Origin: Elusimicrobiota bacterium
GTDB taxonomy: Bacteria; CG03; SLGR01; PWQF01
NCBI GenBank assembly: GCA_003557485.1
Contig: PWOI01000019.1
Coordinates: 1-18,029 of the forward strand
Length of the DNA: 18,029 nt
Direction of reading: 5' to 3'
Position 1 is the stretch's first letter. The number at the start of each line of letters is the position of its first letter. Under the pieces are notes generated by a model. That model ran no database searches and was not told the DNA's origin. It saw only the letters and a list, made by a program, of their open reading frames with translations. This document shows positions 1-7,606 of this stretch, piece after piece. The position numbers and the translations under genes were made by a program.

Positions 1-946
1 ATATTAAATCGCTTACCACCGCAGAAGCCGCGGGAAAACGGCCGGCTCCTTTCCCGTAAAACATTACCTCGCCTGCATTTGAAGCGTCAACAAGAAACGC
101 ATTGTTTTCATTGTTAACTGCAGAGAGCATATCGTCCCGGGGCAGCAGCGCCGGATGGACACGGATATCAAGCCCGTCTTTCATCTTTTTCATAATGCAG
201 AGGTGCTTTAATTTAAAATCAAACATCTCCCCGGAAAATGAAAGGTCCTGCGGATGTATTTCTTCTATTCCTTCTTTGTATATATCGCTGAAATTTACAG
301 GTTCAGGCGATATAACGTTGGCAAGGATGCAGAGTTTATGGGCTGCGTCATACCCTTTTATATCGGCAGATGAATCCGGCTCGGCAAACCCGGCTTCAAC
401 CGCTTCTCCGAGAGCATGATCAATAGTGCATAATTCTTTTGCCATCCTTGTAAGTATATAATTGCAGGTGCCGTTAAGAATCCCTTTTATTGAATTTATA
501 TCGTTGGAAGCAAGGCCTTCATTTATTCCCTGTATTACAGGTATTCCGCTGCCTACTGAAGCTTCAAAGTAGATAAGGCATTTATTTTTGCCGGCCAGGG
601 AAAATATGTCATCCCATTTCTCAGCGATAAGAGCCTTATTGGCTGTAACAACATGCTTTTTTTTCTTAAAGCAGGAGGAGATTATTTCATATCCGAGTTT
701 TAAGCTGCCGGTAAGAACGACAACCAGAGATATTTCTTCGTCGTTTATTATATCTTTCCAGTCGGAAGTAAATATTCCTTTGGGTATTTTAAGTTCGCCG
801 GCAATATTTTTACGTATATCGCAGACCTTTTTAATTTCAACTGGTGCTCCCACCCTGGAGGCAATAAGAGAGCGGTTTTTATTAATTATTTTCCAGACTC
901 CCCCACCTACAGTACCCAGGCCTATTATTCCTATTTTTACACTCAT
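1..946 (-). CDS. hom: Homoserine dehydrogenase, N-terminal ~315 residues (3' end outside window)
   Basis: This enzyme reduces aspartate semialdehyde to homoserine with NAD(P)H, the branch point to threonine and methionine. The frame starts at ATG 946 and stays open to the window edge, so the C-terminus (where many family members carry an ACT domain) is not visible. Near the start is the Rossmann motif GLGTVGGGV (about residues 9-17). Further on are VVTANKALIA with the family's conserved lysine, GILNGTCNYIL, and AGFAEPDSSADIKGYDAAHK, the catalytic-domain signature of homoserine dehydrogenases. The start lies 18 bases after the stop of the alaC-like aminotransferase, so the two are probably cotranscribed. 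The SD is weak (GGAAT about 10 bases upstream), consistent with coupling. I am confident of the family. Which cofactor is preferred and whether threonine feedback exists cannot be read from this part. Confidence 0.96.
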   Translation of the reverse strand, partial: MSVKIGIIGLGTVGGGVWKIINKNRSLIASRVGAPVEIKKVCDIRKNIAGELKIPKGIFTSDWKDIINDEEISLVVVLTGSLKLGYEIISSCFKKKKHVVTANKALIAEKWDDIFSLAGKNKCLIYFEASVGSGIPVIQGINEGLASNDINSIKGILNGTCNYILTRMAKELCTIDHALGEAVEAGFAEPDSSADIKGYDAAHKLCILANVISPEPVNFSDIYKEGIEEIHPQDLSFSGEMFDFKLKHLCIMKKMKDGLDIRVHPALLPRDDMLSAVNNENNAFLVDASNAGEVMFYGKGAGRFPAASAVVSDLI

Positions 947-964
947 ATCCAGTTTATTCCTTAA

Positions 965-2188
965 TTATGGCGGCCCCATCCGCAGGAATTTTTTCAGACG
1001 CAGAAGTGCGTCATGAAATCTCTGGTAATGGGTTACCGTTGCTAACCTTACATATCCTTCTCCGTATGAGCCGAAACCTATTCCGGGAGCTACAGCGATA
1101 CCGGTTTTTTCTATTAAAAGCTCCGCAAATTCAAGTGAACCCATGTCCCTGAAATTTTCAGGATGCCTGAGCCACATATACATAGTCGCCCTGGGCAACT
1201 CGGCAGGCCAGCCGGCCTTATTAAGCCCGTCGGCAAGTTTTTTCTGCCTTCGGCGGTATTCGGCGACAGTATCTTTTACGCATTTCTGGCTGCCAGTAAT
1301 GGCTTTTACCGCAGAGAGCTGTATAGCGGTAAAAACACCGTAGTCAAGATATGACTTTATCTTTTCCAGGGGTTTAAGGATGTCGCTCCCGCCGACTGCA
1401 AAACCAACCCTCCATCCAGCCATATTGTATGACTTTGAAAGAGAATGAAACTCCATCCCGACCTCCTTTGATCCCGGAGTTTCCATAAAGGAAGGCGGAC
1501 GGTATCCGTCAAAAACAATCTCCGAATAGGCCAGATCATGGCATACTATTATGTTGTAGTCCGAAGCAAACTCTACCACTTTTTCGAAAAAGCTGCCGTC
1601 ATCAAGCGTTGCCGTAGTAGGATTATTCGGATAGTTAAGAAACATCAACTTGGCTTTTTTTGCCACATCATGGGGAATATCTTCCAGAGCGGGGATATAG
1701 TTGTTTTTTTCCGTTATGGGCATATCGTACGGCTGTCCGCCGGAAAGAATAATGCCGTTCCTGTGGACCGGGTAGCACGGATTGGTCACCAGCGCTATAT
1801 CACCCGGATCCAGGTAGGCCATGCACATATGGGCTATGCCTTCTTTGGATCCTATAAGGGCTACAGCCTCATTTTCGGGATCAAAATCAACACCATACTT
1901 CTTCTTGTACCATCCGGTTACCGTGGCACGGAACTTGGGCATACCTTTGGCCTGGGGATACCTGTGAGTGCTGGGATGATTTAAAACGGTATCGCAGAGA
2001 CGCTCTACAATATGAGGTGGAGTAGGAAGGTCCGGATTTCCCATACCTAAATCTATTACATCAAGTTTTTTCCTATGAGCTTCTCGTTTGAGCACATCTA
2101 TAGCGCCAAACAGGTACGGCGGAAGCTCTTTCAGGCATTTTGCCGGCTCAACACTTACTTTTTTAATTTTTTTCTTTTTATCTTTCAT
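965..2188 (-). CDS. alaC: PLP-dependent aminotransferase, AlaC (YfdZ) family
   Basis: This 407-residue fold-type I aminotransferase probably moves amino groups between alanine or aspartate and 2-oxoglutarate. From recall, its sequence follows E. coli AlaC closely along its length: LPPYLFGAI near residue 22, GMGNPDLPTPPHIVE at about 48-62, IGSKEGIAHM at 112-121, YPNNPT at 186-191, HDLAYSEIVFDG at 217-228. The Schiff-base lysine is K252 in SLSKSYNMAGWR, and APGIGFGSYGEGYVRLA lies near the C-terminus and holds the substrate-carboxylate arginine. The lysine-rich first ten residues are an extension. ATG 2188 is preceded by GGAG five bases away. It heads an operon with hom and has its own candidate promoter. 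That placement suggests a role in aspartate-family metabolism, so aspartate aminotransferase or LL-diaminopimelate aminotransferase activity are alternatives within the same superfamily. Confidence 0.93.
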   Translation of the reverse strand: MKDKKKKIKKVSVEPAKCLKELPPYLFGAIDVLKREAHRKKLDVIDLGMGNPDLPTPPHIVERLCDTVLNHPSTHRYPQAKGMPKFRATVTGWYKKKYGVDFDPENEAVALIGSKEGIAHMCMAYLDPGDIALVTNPCYPVHRNGIILSGGQPYDMPITEKNNYIPALEDIPHDVAKKAKLMFLNYPNNPTTATLDDGSFFEKVVEFASDYNIIVCHDLAYSEIVFDGYRPPSFMETPGSKEVGMEFHSLSKSYNMAGWRVGFAVGGSDILKPLEKIKSYLDYGVFTAIQLSAVKAITGSQKCVKDTVAEYRRRQKKLADGLNKAGWPAELPRATMYMWLRHPENFRDMGSLEFAELLIEKTGIAVAPGIGFGSYGEGYVRLATVTHYQRFHDALLRLKKFLRMGPP

Positions 2189-2211
2189 TTTTTCTCCGGA
2201 TTCAATTGTAG

Positions 2212-2241
2212 AATTTACTAAAGTTCTGCCGTCTTTGTCAA
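2212..2241 (-). promoter_or_regulatory. Candidate sigma70 promoter for alaC-hom
   Basis: Read on the minus strand, TTGACA (2236-2241) and TAAATT (2212-2217) are separated by 18 bases. The predicted start near 2206 would leave a leader of only about 18 nt before the alaC ATG at 2188, just enough for its GGAG ribosome site. The -35 is a perfect consensus; the -10 matches 4 of 6. It suggests alaC-hom is transcribed independently of the cyclase gene upstream. Confidence 0.55.
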
Positions 2242-2301
2242 ATTATTTTTTTTCTTTTTTCACTTCGATTTTGCTTACCGCAAAAGCAGAACAGCGTTTT
2301 T

Positions 2302-3363
2302 TTATTTCCGGAGGTAAATTGGGACAGGATTAGCTTTACCTTTTACTTTTACTTCTTTGTAAAACTTAAAGTCTTCCGGTTGTTTTATGCGGGAATAGGT
2401 GGATTCGGAAACAGCCACAGTATTGACCGGGCTAATATTCTGTATACGGGAAGCTGTATTAACCACATCTCCTATAACAGTCAAATCCCTGCGGTTAACT
2501 GTACCTACAGTACCCTGTATAACTTCCCCGCTATTGATTCCTATCCGCACATTTATCTTTTCCTGATTTTTTTCTGTACGGTTTTTATTCATCTTAGAAA
2601 GAGCTCTTAAAATTTTAACCGCAGCATTAGCTGCATCATTGGCATCAATAAATATTGCCATTACAGCGTCGCCTATAAACTTATCTATATCGCCAAAGCA
2701 TTCTTTTGTTATTATCTCGCATATGCCGAAAACTTCGTTAAGCATCTGAGTGACATTTTCGGGTGAATGTTTCTCAGAATAGCCGGTAAAACCCACTATA
2801 TCCAGATATAATACGGAAAGATCTTTCTTGTGAGCTGTTGAAGCGGCATTTGAACGGGCCTCATTAAGTACATCATCATAGGTGGCAGAGGAGACATATT
2901 TTTTTATAAGCCTGTTAAATTTTTCCTGCAGTATCCTGAACTCTTCTTCCTTTGTAATATCCCTAAAAACTTCAATAGCAGCGACAATATTACCCTCCTT
3001 GTCTTTTATCGGAGCTATATGTGTCATAACGGGAAACCGTTTTTTAGATTTATGCAGCGGATATACCTTAGTTTTTATTTTCTTTCCTGTTTCAAGTGTT
3101 TTTTTCAAAGGGCAATCTGTTTTACAAATCAAATTCCCCTTTTCATCAATATGATTTAAAATATTATCCGAACAATGCTTTCCAGCAACTTCCGCTGATT
3201 TATAGCCGGTAACATCTTCAGCCCCCTTGTTCCAGAAGAGGATCTTACGATCCTTATCAACTATGTATACTCCGTCAAATATATCATTTAATAAACTTAA
3301 CGAATTTAAAGATTCTTCATTTTTATTGCGCTTACCCATACTGCTACTTCTCTTTATACTCAT
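2302..3363 (-). CDS. PAS domain - class III adenylate/guanylate cyclase
   Basis: This 353-residue soluble protein has no membrane segment. Residues ~20-137 form a PAS domain (DGVYIVDKDRKILFWNKGAEDVTGY, then a PAC-type end at FRDITKEEE). It carries a cysteine cluster C64, C80 and C84 (HCSDNIL...ICKTDCPL). Residues ~140-165 are a linker helix. Residues ~180-350 are a class III nucleotidyl cyclase catalytic domain. Expected residues are present: metal-binding D188 (YLDIVGFT) and D232 (IGDAVMAIF), base-recognition K228, D299 in VIGDVVNTASR (favouring ATP over GTP), and transition-state N302 and R306. It should therefore be active and probably makes cAMP. The frame overlaps the upstream ferritin-like gene by 20 bases. 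An alternative start at Met9 (3339), just after that gene's stop and behind GAGAAG, is about equally plausible. The two genes look translationally coupled. Confidence 0.93.
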   Translation of the reverse strand: MSIKRSSSMGKRNKNEESLNSLSLLNDIFDGVYIVDKDRKILFWNKGAEDVTGYKSAEVAGKHCSDNILNHIDEKGNLICKTDCPLKKTLETGKKIKTKVYPLHKSKKRFPVMTHIAPIKDKEGNIVAAIEVFRDITKEEEFRILQEKFNRLIKKYVSSATYDDVLNEARSNAASTAHKKDLSVLYLDIVGFTGYSEKHSPENVTQMLNEVFGICEIITKECFGDIDKFIGDAVMAIFIDANDAANAAVKILRALSKMNKNRTEKNQEKINVRIGINSGEVIQGTVGTVNRRDLTVIGDVVNTASRIQNISPVNTVAVSESTYSRIKQPEDFKFYKEVKVKGKANPVPIYLRK

Positions 3364-3826
3364 TTATTTTTTTCTCAATTTTAACTTTGTGTTCTCTTGT
3401 ATCTGAAACAATCTTATCCAACAGGTTAAGGAATTCGTTGTTTTCAGATTTCACTATTTCAAAAAACTTCTGTTCAAGAAGGGACATTTCAATATCCCTG
3501 GCAATATTTAAAGCCTTCTTTATATCTATCAGATTATTCTTTACTTTTTCTATATCAGAATCCACACCCTTTATAACTGTTTTGGCTGCGACAGAATTAA
3601 AGCGGCGGCCAACCTCAAATTGTTCGGGTTTTTCTTTGATAAAGCCTGATATGCGTGAGATATAGCAGGAGTGCAGTTTTTCACAGGACACTAAAGATTC
3701 CCAAAACTCTTCTTCTTCTGAATAGGATTCTGCGCATGCATTATAAAACTGAGAAACCTTAAGTTCCAGCTCACTTAAAACATCCAGTAAACCGACAATG
3801 TCTCTTAGATCGTTTCCTCTAATCAT
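3344..3826 (-). CDS. Small all-helical, ferritin/rubrerythrin-like protein (probable four-helix bundle)
   Basis: This 160-residue protein is rich in Glu and Lys and is predicted almost wholly helical; I do not recognise a named family. Four amphipathic helices can be drawn at about 8-35, 37-65, 88-128 and 131-158. The first two resemble rubrerythrin-type proteins: E19/E21 with FY in helix 1, then FW and an ExxH motif (E49, H52) in helix 2. Helix 3 has E113 and E118. Helix 4 has E145-H146, but not the second ExxH of a canonical di-iron site, so the metal site is partial or altered. The ATG at 3826 lies behind AAAGGAC and is preceded by a strong promoter. It overlaps the cyclase gene by 20 bases. 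I infer a sensory or metal/oxygen-binding partner of the cyclase. A plain coiled-coil regulator is the alternative. Confidence 0.6.
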   Translation of the reverse strand: MIRGNDLRDIVGLLDVLSELELKVSQFYNACAESYSEEEEFWESLVSCEKLHSCYISRISGFIKEKPEQFEVGRRFNSVAAKTVIKGVDSDIEKVKNNLIDIKKALNIARDIEMSLLEQKFFEIVKSENNEFLNLLDKIVSDTREHKVKIEKKINEYKEK

Positions 3827-3867
3827 TTTAAAGTCCTTTTTAAATATTTAAGCCTGCCCTAAAAGAG

Positions 3868-3896
3868 ATTATCTATATGTTGTCGTTAATTGTCAA
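3868..3896 (-). promoter_or_regulatory. Strong sigma70-type promoter for the ferritin-like/cyclase operon
   Basis: On the minus strand TTGACA (3891-3896) is followed after exactly 17 bases by GATAAT (3868-3873). The predicted transcription start is near 3861, giving a leader of about 35 nt to the ATG at 3826. This is one of the closest matches to consensus in the window. Confidence 0.72.
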
Positions 3897-3902
3897 ACAA
3901 TT
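3888..3902 (-). promoter_or_regulatory. Palindrome overlapping the -35 (candidate operator)
   Basis: The sequence AATTGT-CAA-ACAATT is a perfect inverted repeat with 6-base arms and a 3-base centre. It fully covers the -35 hexamer at 3891-3896. A dimeric regulator bound here would block RNA polymerase. I cannot assign a regulator family from the sequence. Confidence 0.45.
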
Positions 3903-3949
3903 TAGATGGGAAAATATTGGAATGAATGGAATTTTAGTATCCGGTGTCT

Positions 3950-5749
3950 TTAGCGGGAGCTTTTACGCGCGGTATGGTCAAGTATTTTTTTGCGGAACCT
4001 TATATTTTCAGGAGTTACTTCCATGAATTCATCTTCTCCTATATATTCCAGCCCCTGCTCTATTGTAAATTTCTGTGCAGGAGACAGGTTAAGAGCTTCA
4101 TCGCTGCCGGCGGCGCGCACATTGGTCAGTTTCTTTGTCTTACAGACATTTACTACAAGATCGGCTTCCCTGTTAGCAGCCCCGATAATCATACCCGCAT
4201 ATACTTTTTCTCCGGGACTTATAAAGAAAACCCCTCTGTCAGAGAGTTTATATAAAGAATAGGCTGAAGCTTCACCACTGATCATAGATATGAGAGAACC
4301 CTTTTTCCGCCCTTCAATTTCTCCACGGTAAGGCCCGTACTCATAAAAGTTATGGTTTAATACTCCTGTGCCCTTTGTGTCGGTTATAAACTCGTTCCTG
4401 TACCCCAGCAGCCCCCTGGAGGGGATATAGAATTCCAGTCTCCTGTACCCGCTGCTTCCAGCACTCATATTAACCATCTGGCCTTTTCTTGCGTTTAATT
4501 TCTCCATTACGCAGCCTACATGTATGTCTTTAACATCTACAATTGCATGTTCTATGGGTTCCTGGCACTGGTTCTCTTTTTGGCGGAATATTACCCGGGG
4601 CTTTGAAATCTGCAGCTCGTAACCCTCTCTTCTCATATTTTCAATCAATACGGCAAGCTGAAGTTCTCCCCGGCCCTTTACCTTGAAGCTGTCAGGGGCT
4701 GAGGTTTTTTCCACTTGAATACTTACATTGGTCTGGATTTCCTTACGGAGCCTGTCCCAGAGGTGCCTTGATGTCAGATACTGGCCTTCCCTGCCTGCAA
4801 AAGGAGAGTCATTAACCCTGAATTCCACAGCGAGAGTAGGTTTGTCTATATCAATAACAGGCAGCGGACGGGGATTTTCCTTATCTGCAACAGTTTCCCC
4901 GACATCTATGGAATCGGTACCGGCAATTGATACTATATCTCCAGCCTCGGCGCTCTCCATCTCGGTTTTCTGTAATCCGCAATAGGAGTATATTTTTGTT
5001 ACATTGAAGTTCACTATACCGGAATCTTTTTCTATTAAAACGACGCTGTCACCTTTTTTTACTATTCCTTCGTGTATTTTACCTGTCCCTATCTTACCAA
5101 CATAACTGTCATATTCTATCGCTGAAACCAGAAACCTGAAAGGACAAGAAATCTCTCCGCGGGCATCCGGCGCATATTTTATTACAGTATCAAGAAGAGG
5201 CTTAAGGTCTACAGATTCCTCTTCAAATTCTTTTTTTGCGACTCCTTCTTTGGATGAAGAGTATACCACAGGAAAATCCAGCTGGGAGTCGTCCGCTTCA
5301 AGTTCAACAAAAAGGTCAAATATATCATCCAGAACTTTATGGACATTAATATTGGGCCGGTCTATTTTATTTATTACAACAATTACCTTCAGTCCCAGCT
5401 CAAGCGATTTCTTAAGCACATACCTTGTCTGGGGCATAGGGCCTTCATAGGCATCTACAAGCAGAAGAACGGAGTCTACCATCTTAAGGATACGCTGTAC
5501 TTCTCCCCCAAAATCAGCGTGACCGGGAGTATCAACAATATTGACTTTGTACCCGCCATAGGTAAACGAGGCTATTTTTGAGAAGATTGTTATCCCTTTT
5601 TCTCTCTCCAGATCATTGGAATCCATTACCCTCTCAACAACTTTCTGGTTTTCCCGGAAGACCCCTGCATACCTGAGAATTGCATCCACCATAGTGGTCT
5701 TTCCGTGGTCAACGTGGGCTATTATTCCTATGTTCTTTATTTTTCTCAA
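3950..5749 (-). CDS. typA: Ribosome-associated translational GTPase TypA/BipA
   Basis: This is a 599-residue, full-length TypA/BipA of the EF-G-like GTPase family. It binds the ribosome and helps 50S assembly and growth under stress such as cold. The GTPase motifs are intact: G1 AHVDHGKT (11-18), switch I EREKGITI (48-55), G3 DTPGH (73-77), G4 NKID (127-130). They are followed by the beta-barrel domain II (GTGKIHEGIVKKGDSVVLI), an EF-G-like domain and the BipA-specific C-terminal region (PSRGLLGYRNEFITDTKGTGVLN and the DLVVNVCKTKKLTNVRAAGSDE block). The start ATG 5749 opens directly into MRKIKNIGIIAHVDHGKTT, as in other family members. It lies 104 bases after the helicase gene on the same strand and may be read through from it or use a weak promoter of its own. 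Confidence 0.98.
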   Translation of the reverse strand: MRKIKNIGIIAHVDHGKTTMVDAILRYAGVFRENQKVVERVMDSNDLEREKGITIFSKIASFTYGGYKVNIVDTPGHADFGGEVQRILKMVDSVLLLVDAYEGPMPQTRYVLKKSLELGLKVIVVINKIDRPNINVHKVLDDIFDLFVELEADDSQLDFPVVYSSSKEGVAKKEFEEESVDLKPLLDTVIKYAPDARGEISCPFRFLVSAIEYDSYVGKIGTGKIHEGIVKKGDSVVLIEKDSGIVNFNVTKIYSYCGLQKTEMESAEAGDIVSIAGTDSIDVGETVADKENPRPLPVIDIDKPTLAVEFRVNDSPFAGREGQYLTSRHLWDRLRKEIQTNVSIQVEKTSAPDSFKVKGRGELQLAVLIENMRREGYELQISKPRVIFRQKENQCQEPIEHAIVDVKDIHVGCVMEKLNARKGQMVNMSAGSSGYRRLEFYIPSRGLLGYRNEFITDTKGTGVLNHNFYEYGPYRGEIEGRKKGSLISMISGEASAYSLYKLSDRGVFFISPGEKVYAGMIIGAANREADLVVNVCKTKKLTNVRAAGSDEALNLSPAQKFTIEQGLEYIGEDEFMEVTPENIRFRKKILDHTARKSSR

Positions 5750-5853
5750 ATATTTTTTCCTTTGGTAGTCCGTATTGCGCTCAACACTGAAAACAACTGT
5801 GTTTTTTTATTAAATTACGGCTTTATTTTCAAGTTATGGCTGCAAATATAGTA

Positions 5854-7032
5854 TTATGCGCAAATGCGGTTTCTGCTGCGCTGTGACTGATAATTGTTTC
5901 GAGGTTTGGGTGTGCCGTAATCAAAATCCTTAAGAGTTTTTCTGTTAATTTTTTCTCCCATAATATTTTCAAGTTTTCGTACTATCTTTCCGTCACCGGA
6001 AGTGGTAAGAGTAAAGGCGGCGCCTGACTTTCGGGCACGGCCGGTCCGGCCTATCCTGTGAATATAGTCATCGGTAGTATCCGGCATATCAAAATTAATC
6101 ACATGTGAAATATGCTCTATATCAAGCCCGCGGGCAGCGATATCCGTTGCAACCATTATATTATAGTTTCCGTTTCTGAAACCTTTTATGGCCGCATTGC
6201 GCTGACCCTGGGAACGGTCTCCGTGAAGACTGGTAACCTTATATCTTTTTCTCTCTATCTGACTGGCCAGCCTGACCGCCCGGCGTTTTGTCCGGGTAAA
6301 AACAAGCACGGAATTAGTATCGGTATCATTCAGGATTCTCAGCAGGAGTTTTGATTTAAGATGCTGCGGTACCGGGAAAATAGAATGCGAAACGGTGTTT
6401 GCCGGACAGCTTACGCCTATGGATATACGTGACGGATTGCGTAGTATCTTTTTTGCAAGATTTTCTATTTCCCGCGGAAAAGTTGCAGAAAAAAGCATAG
6501 TTTGCCTATTCACAGGAGTCCTGGAAACAATCCGTTTTATGTCAGGCATAAAACCCATATCAAGCATGCGATCCGCCTCATCAAGTACCAGCATATCCAG
6601 ACCCTTTAATGCAACATGCCCTCTATTCATCAAGTCCAGCAGCCTGCCGGGACAGGCTACAAGAATATCCACTCCCCTGCGCAGGGACTTTACCTGCATA
6701 TTTAGATTTACCCCGCCGTACACGGTTGTACTGCGCAGTTGCGTACGGCACTTAAGTTCGTCTATATTGCGCTGTACCTGTGCTGCCAGCTCGCGGGTCG
6801 GGGTAACAATAAGGGCGCGGATAGAGCCGCGTTTCTTATTCAAAAGTTTATGAAGCATTGGCAAAACAAACGCTGCAGTCTTTCCCGTTCCGGTCTGGGC
6901 GGTTACAATAAGATCGTTTCCCGAGATTGCCCCGGGTATAACTTTTTGCTGCACAGGCGTGGGAACTTTATATCCCGCTTTCTCAATACCCGCTAAAAGG
7001 CGGGCGTCTAAATCAAAACTCTTAAAATTCAT
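5854..7032 (-). CDS. rhlE: DEAD-box ATP-dependent RNA helicase, RhlE-like
   Basis: This 392-residue helicase has both RecA-like domains and a short basic tail. Visible motifs are the Q motif (FKSFDLDARLLAGIEKAGYKVPTPVQ, from residue 3), motif I AQTGTGKT (45-52), Ia PTRELA (78-83), II DEAD (151-154), III SAT (182-184), V ATDIAARGLDI (295-305) and VI HRIGRTGR (325-332). It would unwind short RNA duplexes in ribosome assembly, RNA decay or cold adaptation. RhlE is the best subfamily fit from length, the short tail and VPTPVQ, but other DEAD-box groups are hard to exclude. The ATG lies 3 bases after the stop of the RRM protein gene (TGA-TAT-ATG), so the two RNA-binding proteins are almost certainly translated in a coupled way. 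Confidence 0.94.
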   Translation of the reverse strand: MNFKSFDLDARLLAGIEKAGYKVPTPVQQKVIPGAISGNDLIVTAQTGTGKTAAFVLPMLHKLLNKKRGSIRALIVTPTRELAAQVQRNIDELKCRTQLRSTTVYGGVNLNMQVKSLRRGVDILVACPGRLLDLMNRGHVALKGLDMLVLDEADRMLDMGFMPDIKRIVSRTPVNRQTMLFSATFPREIENLAKKILRNPSRISIGVSCPANTVSHSIFPVPQHLKSKLLLRILNDTDTNSVLVFTRTKRRAVRLASQIERKRYKVTSLHGDRSQGQRNAAIKGFRNGNYNIMVATDIAARGLDIEHISHVINFDMPDTTDDYIHRIGRTGRARKSGAAFTLTTSGDGKIVRKLENIMGEKINRKTLKDFDYGTPKPRNNYQSQRSRNRICA

Positions 7033-7035
7033 ATA

Positions 7036-7332
7036 TCAGTACCTGCGGGATTGCCCCCAGCCGCCTCTGCTTCCCCTGTCTTTTTTTGGATGGGCTTCAT
7101 TTACTCTAACCGCACGTCCTTCGATTTCTTTTGAATTCAAAGAATCAATAGCTTCCCTGACTTCCGGCTGGGTTGACATTTCAACGAATGCAAAACCTTT
7201 AGACCGACCGGTCTCGCGATCGGTAATTAAACTTACAGACTTTACATTACCGTGCCGGGAAAATACTTCCCTTAACTTGTCCTCATTTACCGAGTAACTG
7301 AGATTCCCTACATACAATTTTGTGTTTTCCAC
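7036..7332 (-). CDS. Small RRM-family RNA-binding protein (GTG start)
   Basis: This is a single RNA-recognition-motif protein of 98 residues. RNP2 is LYVGNL (6-11) and RNP1 is KGFAFVEM (45-52), both with the aromatic residues needed for RNA stacking. A short Gly/Arg tail (RGSRGGWGQSRRY) ends the protein, as in cyanobacterial and other bacterial Rbp proteins. I place the start at GTG 7332 because it follows AAAGGAG and gives the standard N-terminus ENTKLYVGNLSY; a TTG further upstream would add a non-homologous stretch. The gene is cotranscribed with the DEAD-box helicase 3 bases downstream, which suggests that they act together on RNA. It has a long leader with a hairpin and an upstream ORF, which suggests post-transcriptional control. 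Confidence 0.93.
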   Translation of the reverse strand: MENTKLYVGNLSYSVNEDKLREVFSRHGNVKSVSLITDRETGRSKGFAFVEMSTQPEVREAIDSLNSKEIEGRAVRVNEAHPKKDRGSRGGWGQSRRY

Positions 7333-7333
7333 T

Positions 7334-7465
7334 TTACAAATTCTCCTTTTGTTTTTCTCCCGCAGCCTTCCATGACTGAAGGACAATCTCTCGTAATAAT
7401 TCCTTTAATCTATATGATTCAGAGGTAACCCGGAACTGCTGGCCTCCAGCATTTACCGGTAACAT
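7334..7465 (-). CDS. Possible 43-residue upstream ORF / leader peptide
   Basis: An ATG at 7465 opens a 43-codon frame (it begins MLPVNAGGQQFRV and ends EKQKENL). Its TAA stop is followed by a single base and then the GTG start of the RRM gene. The RRM gene's AAGGAG lies in its last codons. An AAAGAG sits about 9 bases before the ATG. It has no signal peptide and I recognise no family. It may be a regulatory leader peptide coupled to RRM translation, a small real protein, or chance. The arrangement TAA-A-GTG is the main argument for its being translated. Confidence 0.35.
   Translation of the reverse strand: MLPVNAGGQQFRVTSESYRLKELLREIVLQSWKAAGEKQKENL
7424..7457 (-). promoter_or_regulatory. 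Two-part hairpin in the RRM leader
   Basis: An inner perfect stem TGCTGG-AGG-CCAGCA (7437-7451) is enclosed by an outer GGTAA/TTACC pairing (7453-7457 with 7424-7428). It lies inside the possible uORF, about 90 nt before the RRM start. No U-tract follows, so it is not a terminator. Confidence 0.45.
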
Positions 7466-7606
7466 AGAAAAGACTCTTTAGGGATTAGACAAACTATATT
7501 CTGTGTGACTTTATCCGGAATTGTTTAAAAAGGGCAAGGTAAAACTTATACTTTAAATAACATTCATTTCCTGAATAATCTTTTTATATTATTATTACAG
7601 AAAACG

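Larger units (their letters stand above)
7333..7600 (-). promoter_or_regulatory. Long 5' leader of the RRM-helicase operon
   Basis: From the predicted start near 7600 to the GTG at 7332 is about 268 nt. The first half (7466-7600) is AT-rich and contains no gene I can support. The second half contains a hairpin and the possible uORF. Long structured leaders are known for cold-shock protein and DEAD-box helicase genes, so a temperature-responsive leader is a reasonable inference, but no known family motif is visible. Confidence 0.45.

Noticed and set aside
588-1016. Plus-strand frame of 142 codons over hom and the end of alaC
   Set aside because: It is antisense to hom, whose conserved motifs are clear, and has no homology I can see.
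2269-2285. Inverted repeat TTTTGC-TTACC-GCAAAA after the cyclase gene
   Set aside because: It could form a hairpin, but no T-tract follows it in the minus direction, so I do not call a terminator.
5784-5809. AACAC/GTGTT hairpin followed by seven T between rhlE and typA
   Set aside because: It would only work as a terminator on the plus strand, where no gene is transcribed; stem is 5 bases and probably chance.
5804-5832. TTGAAA, 17 bases, TAAAAA as a promoter for typA
   Set aside because: The -10 matches consensus poorly in an AT-rich stretch; not better than expected by chance.
7333-7386. TTG-initiated N-terminal extension of the RRM protein
   Set aside because: Family N-termini begin just before KLYVGNL; GTG 7332 has a good AAAGGAG site.
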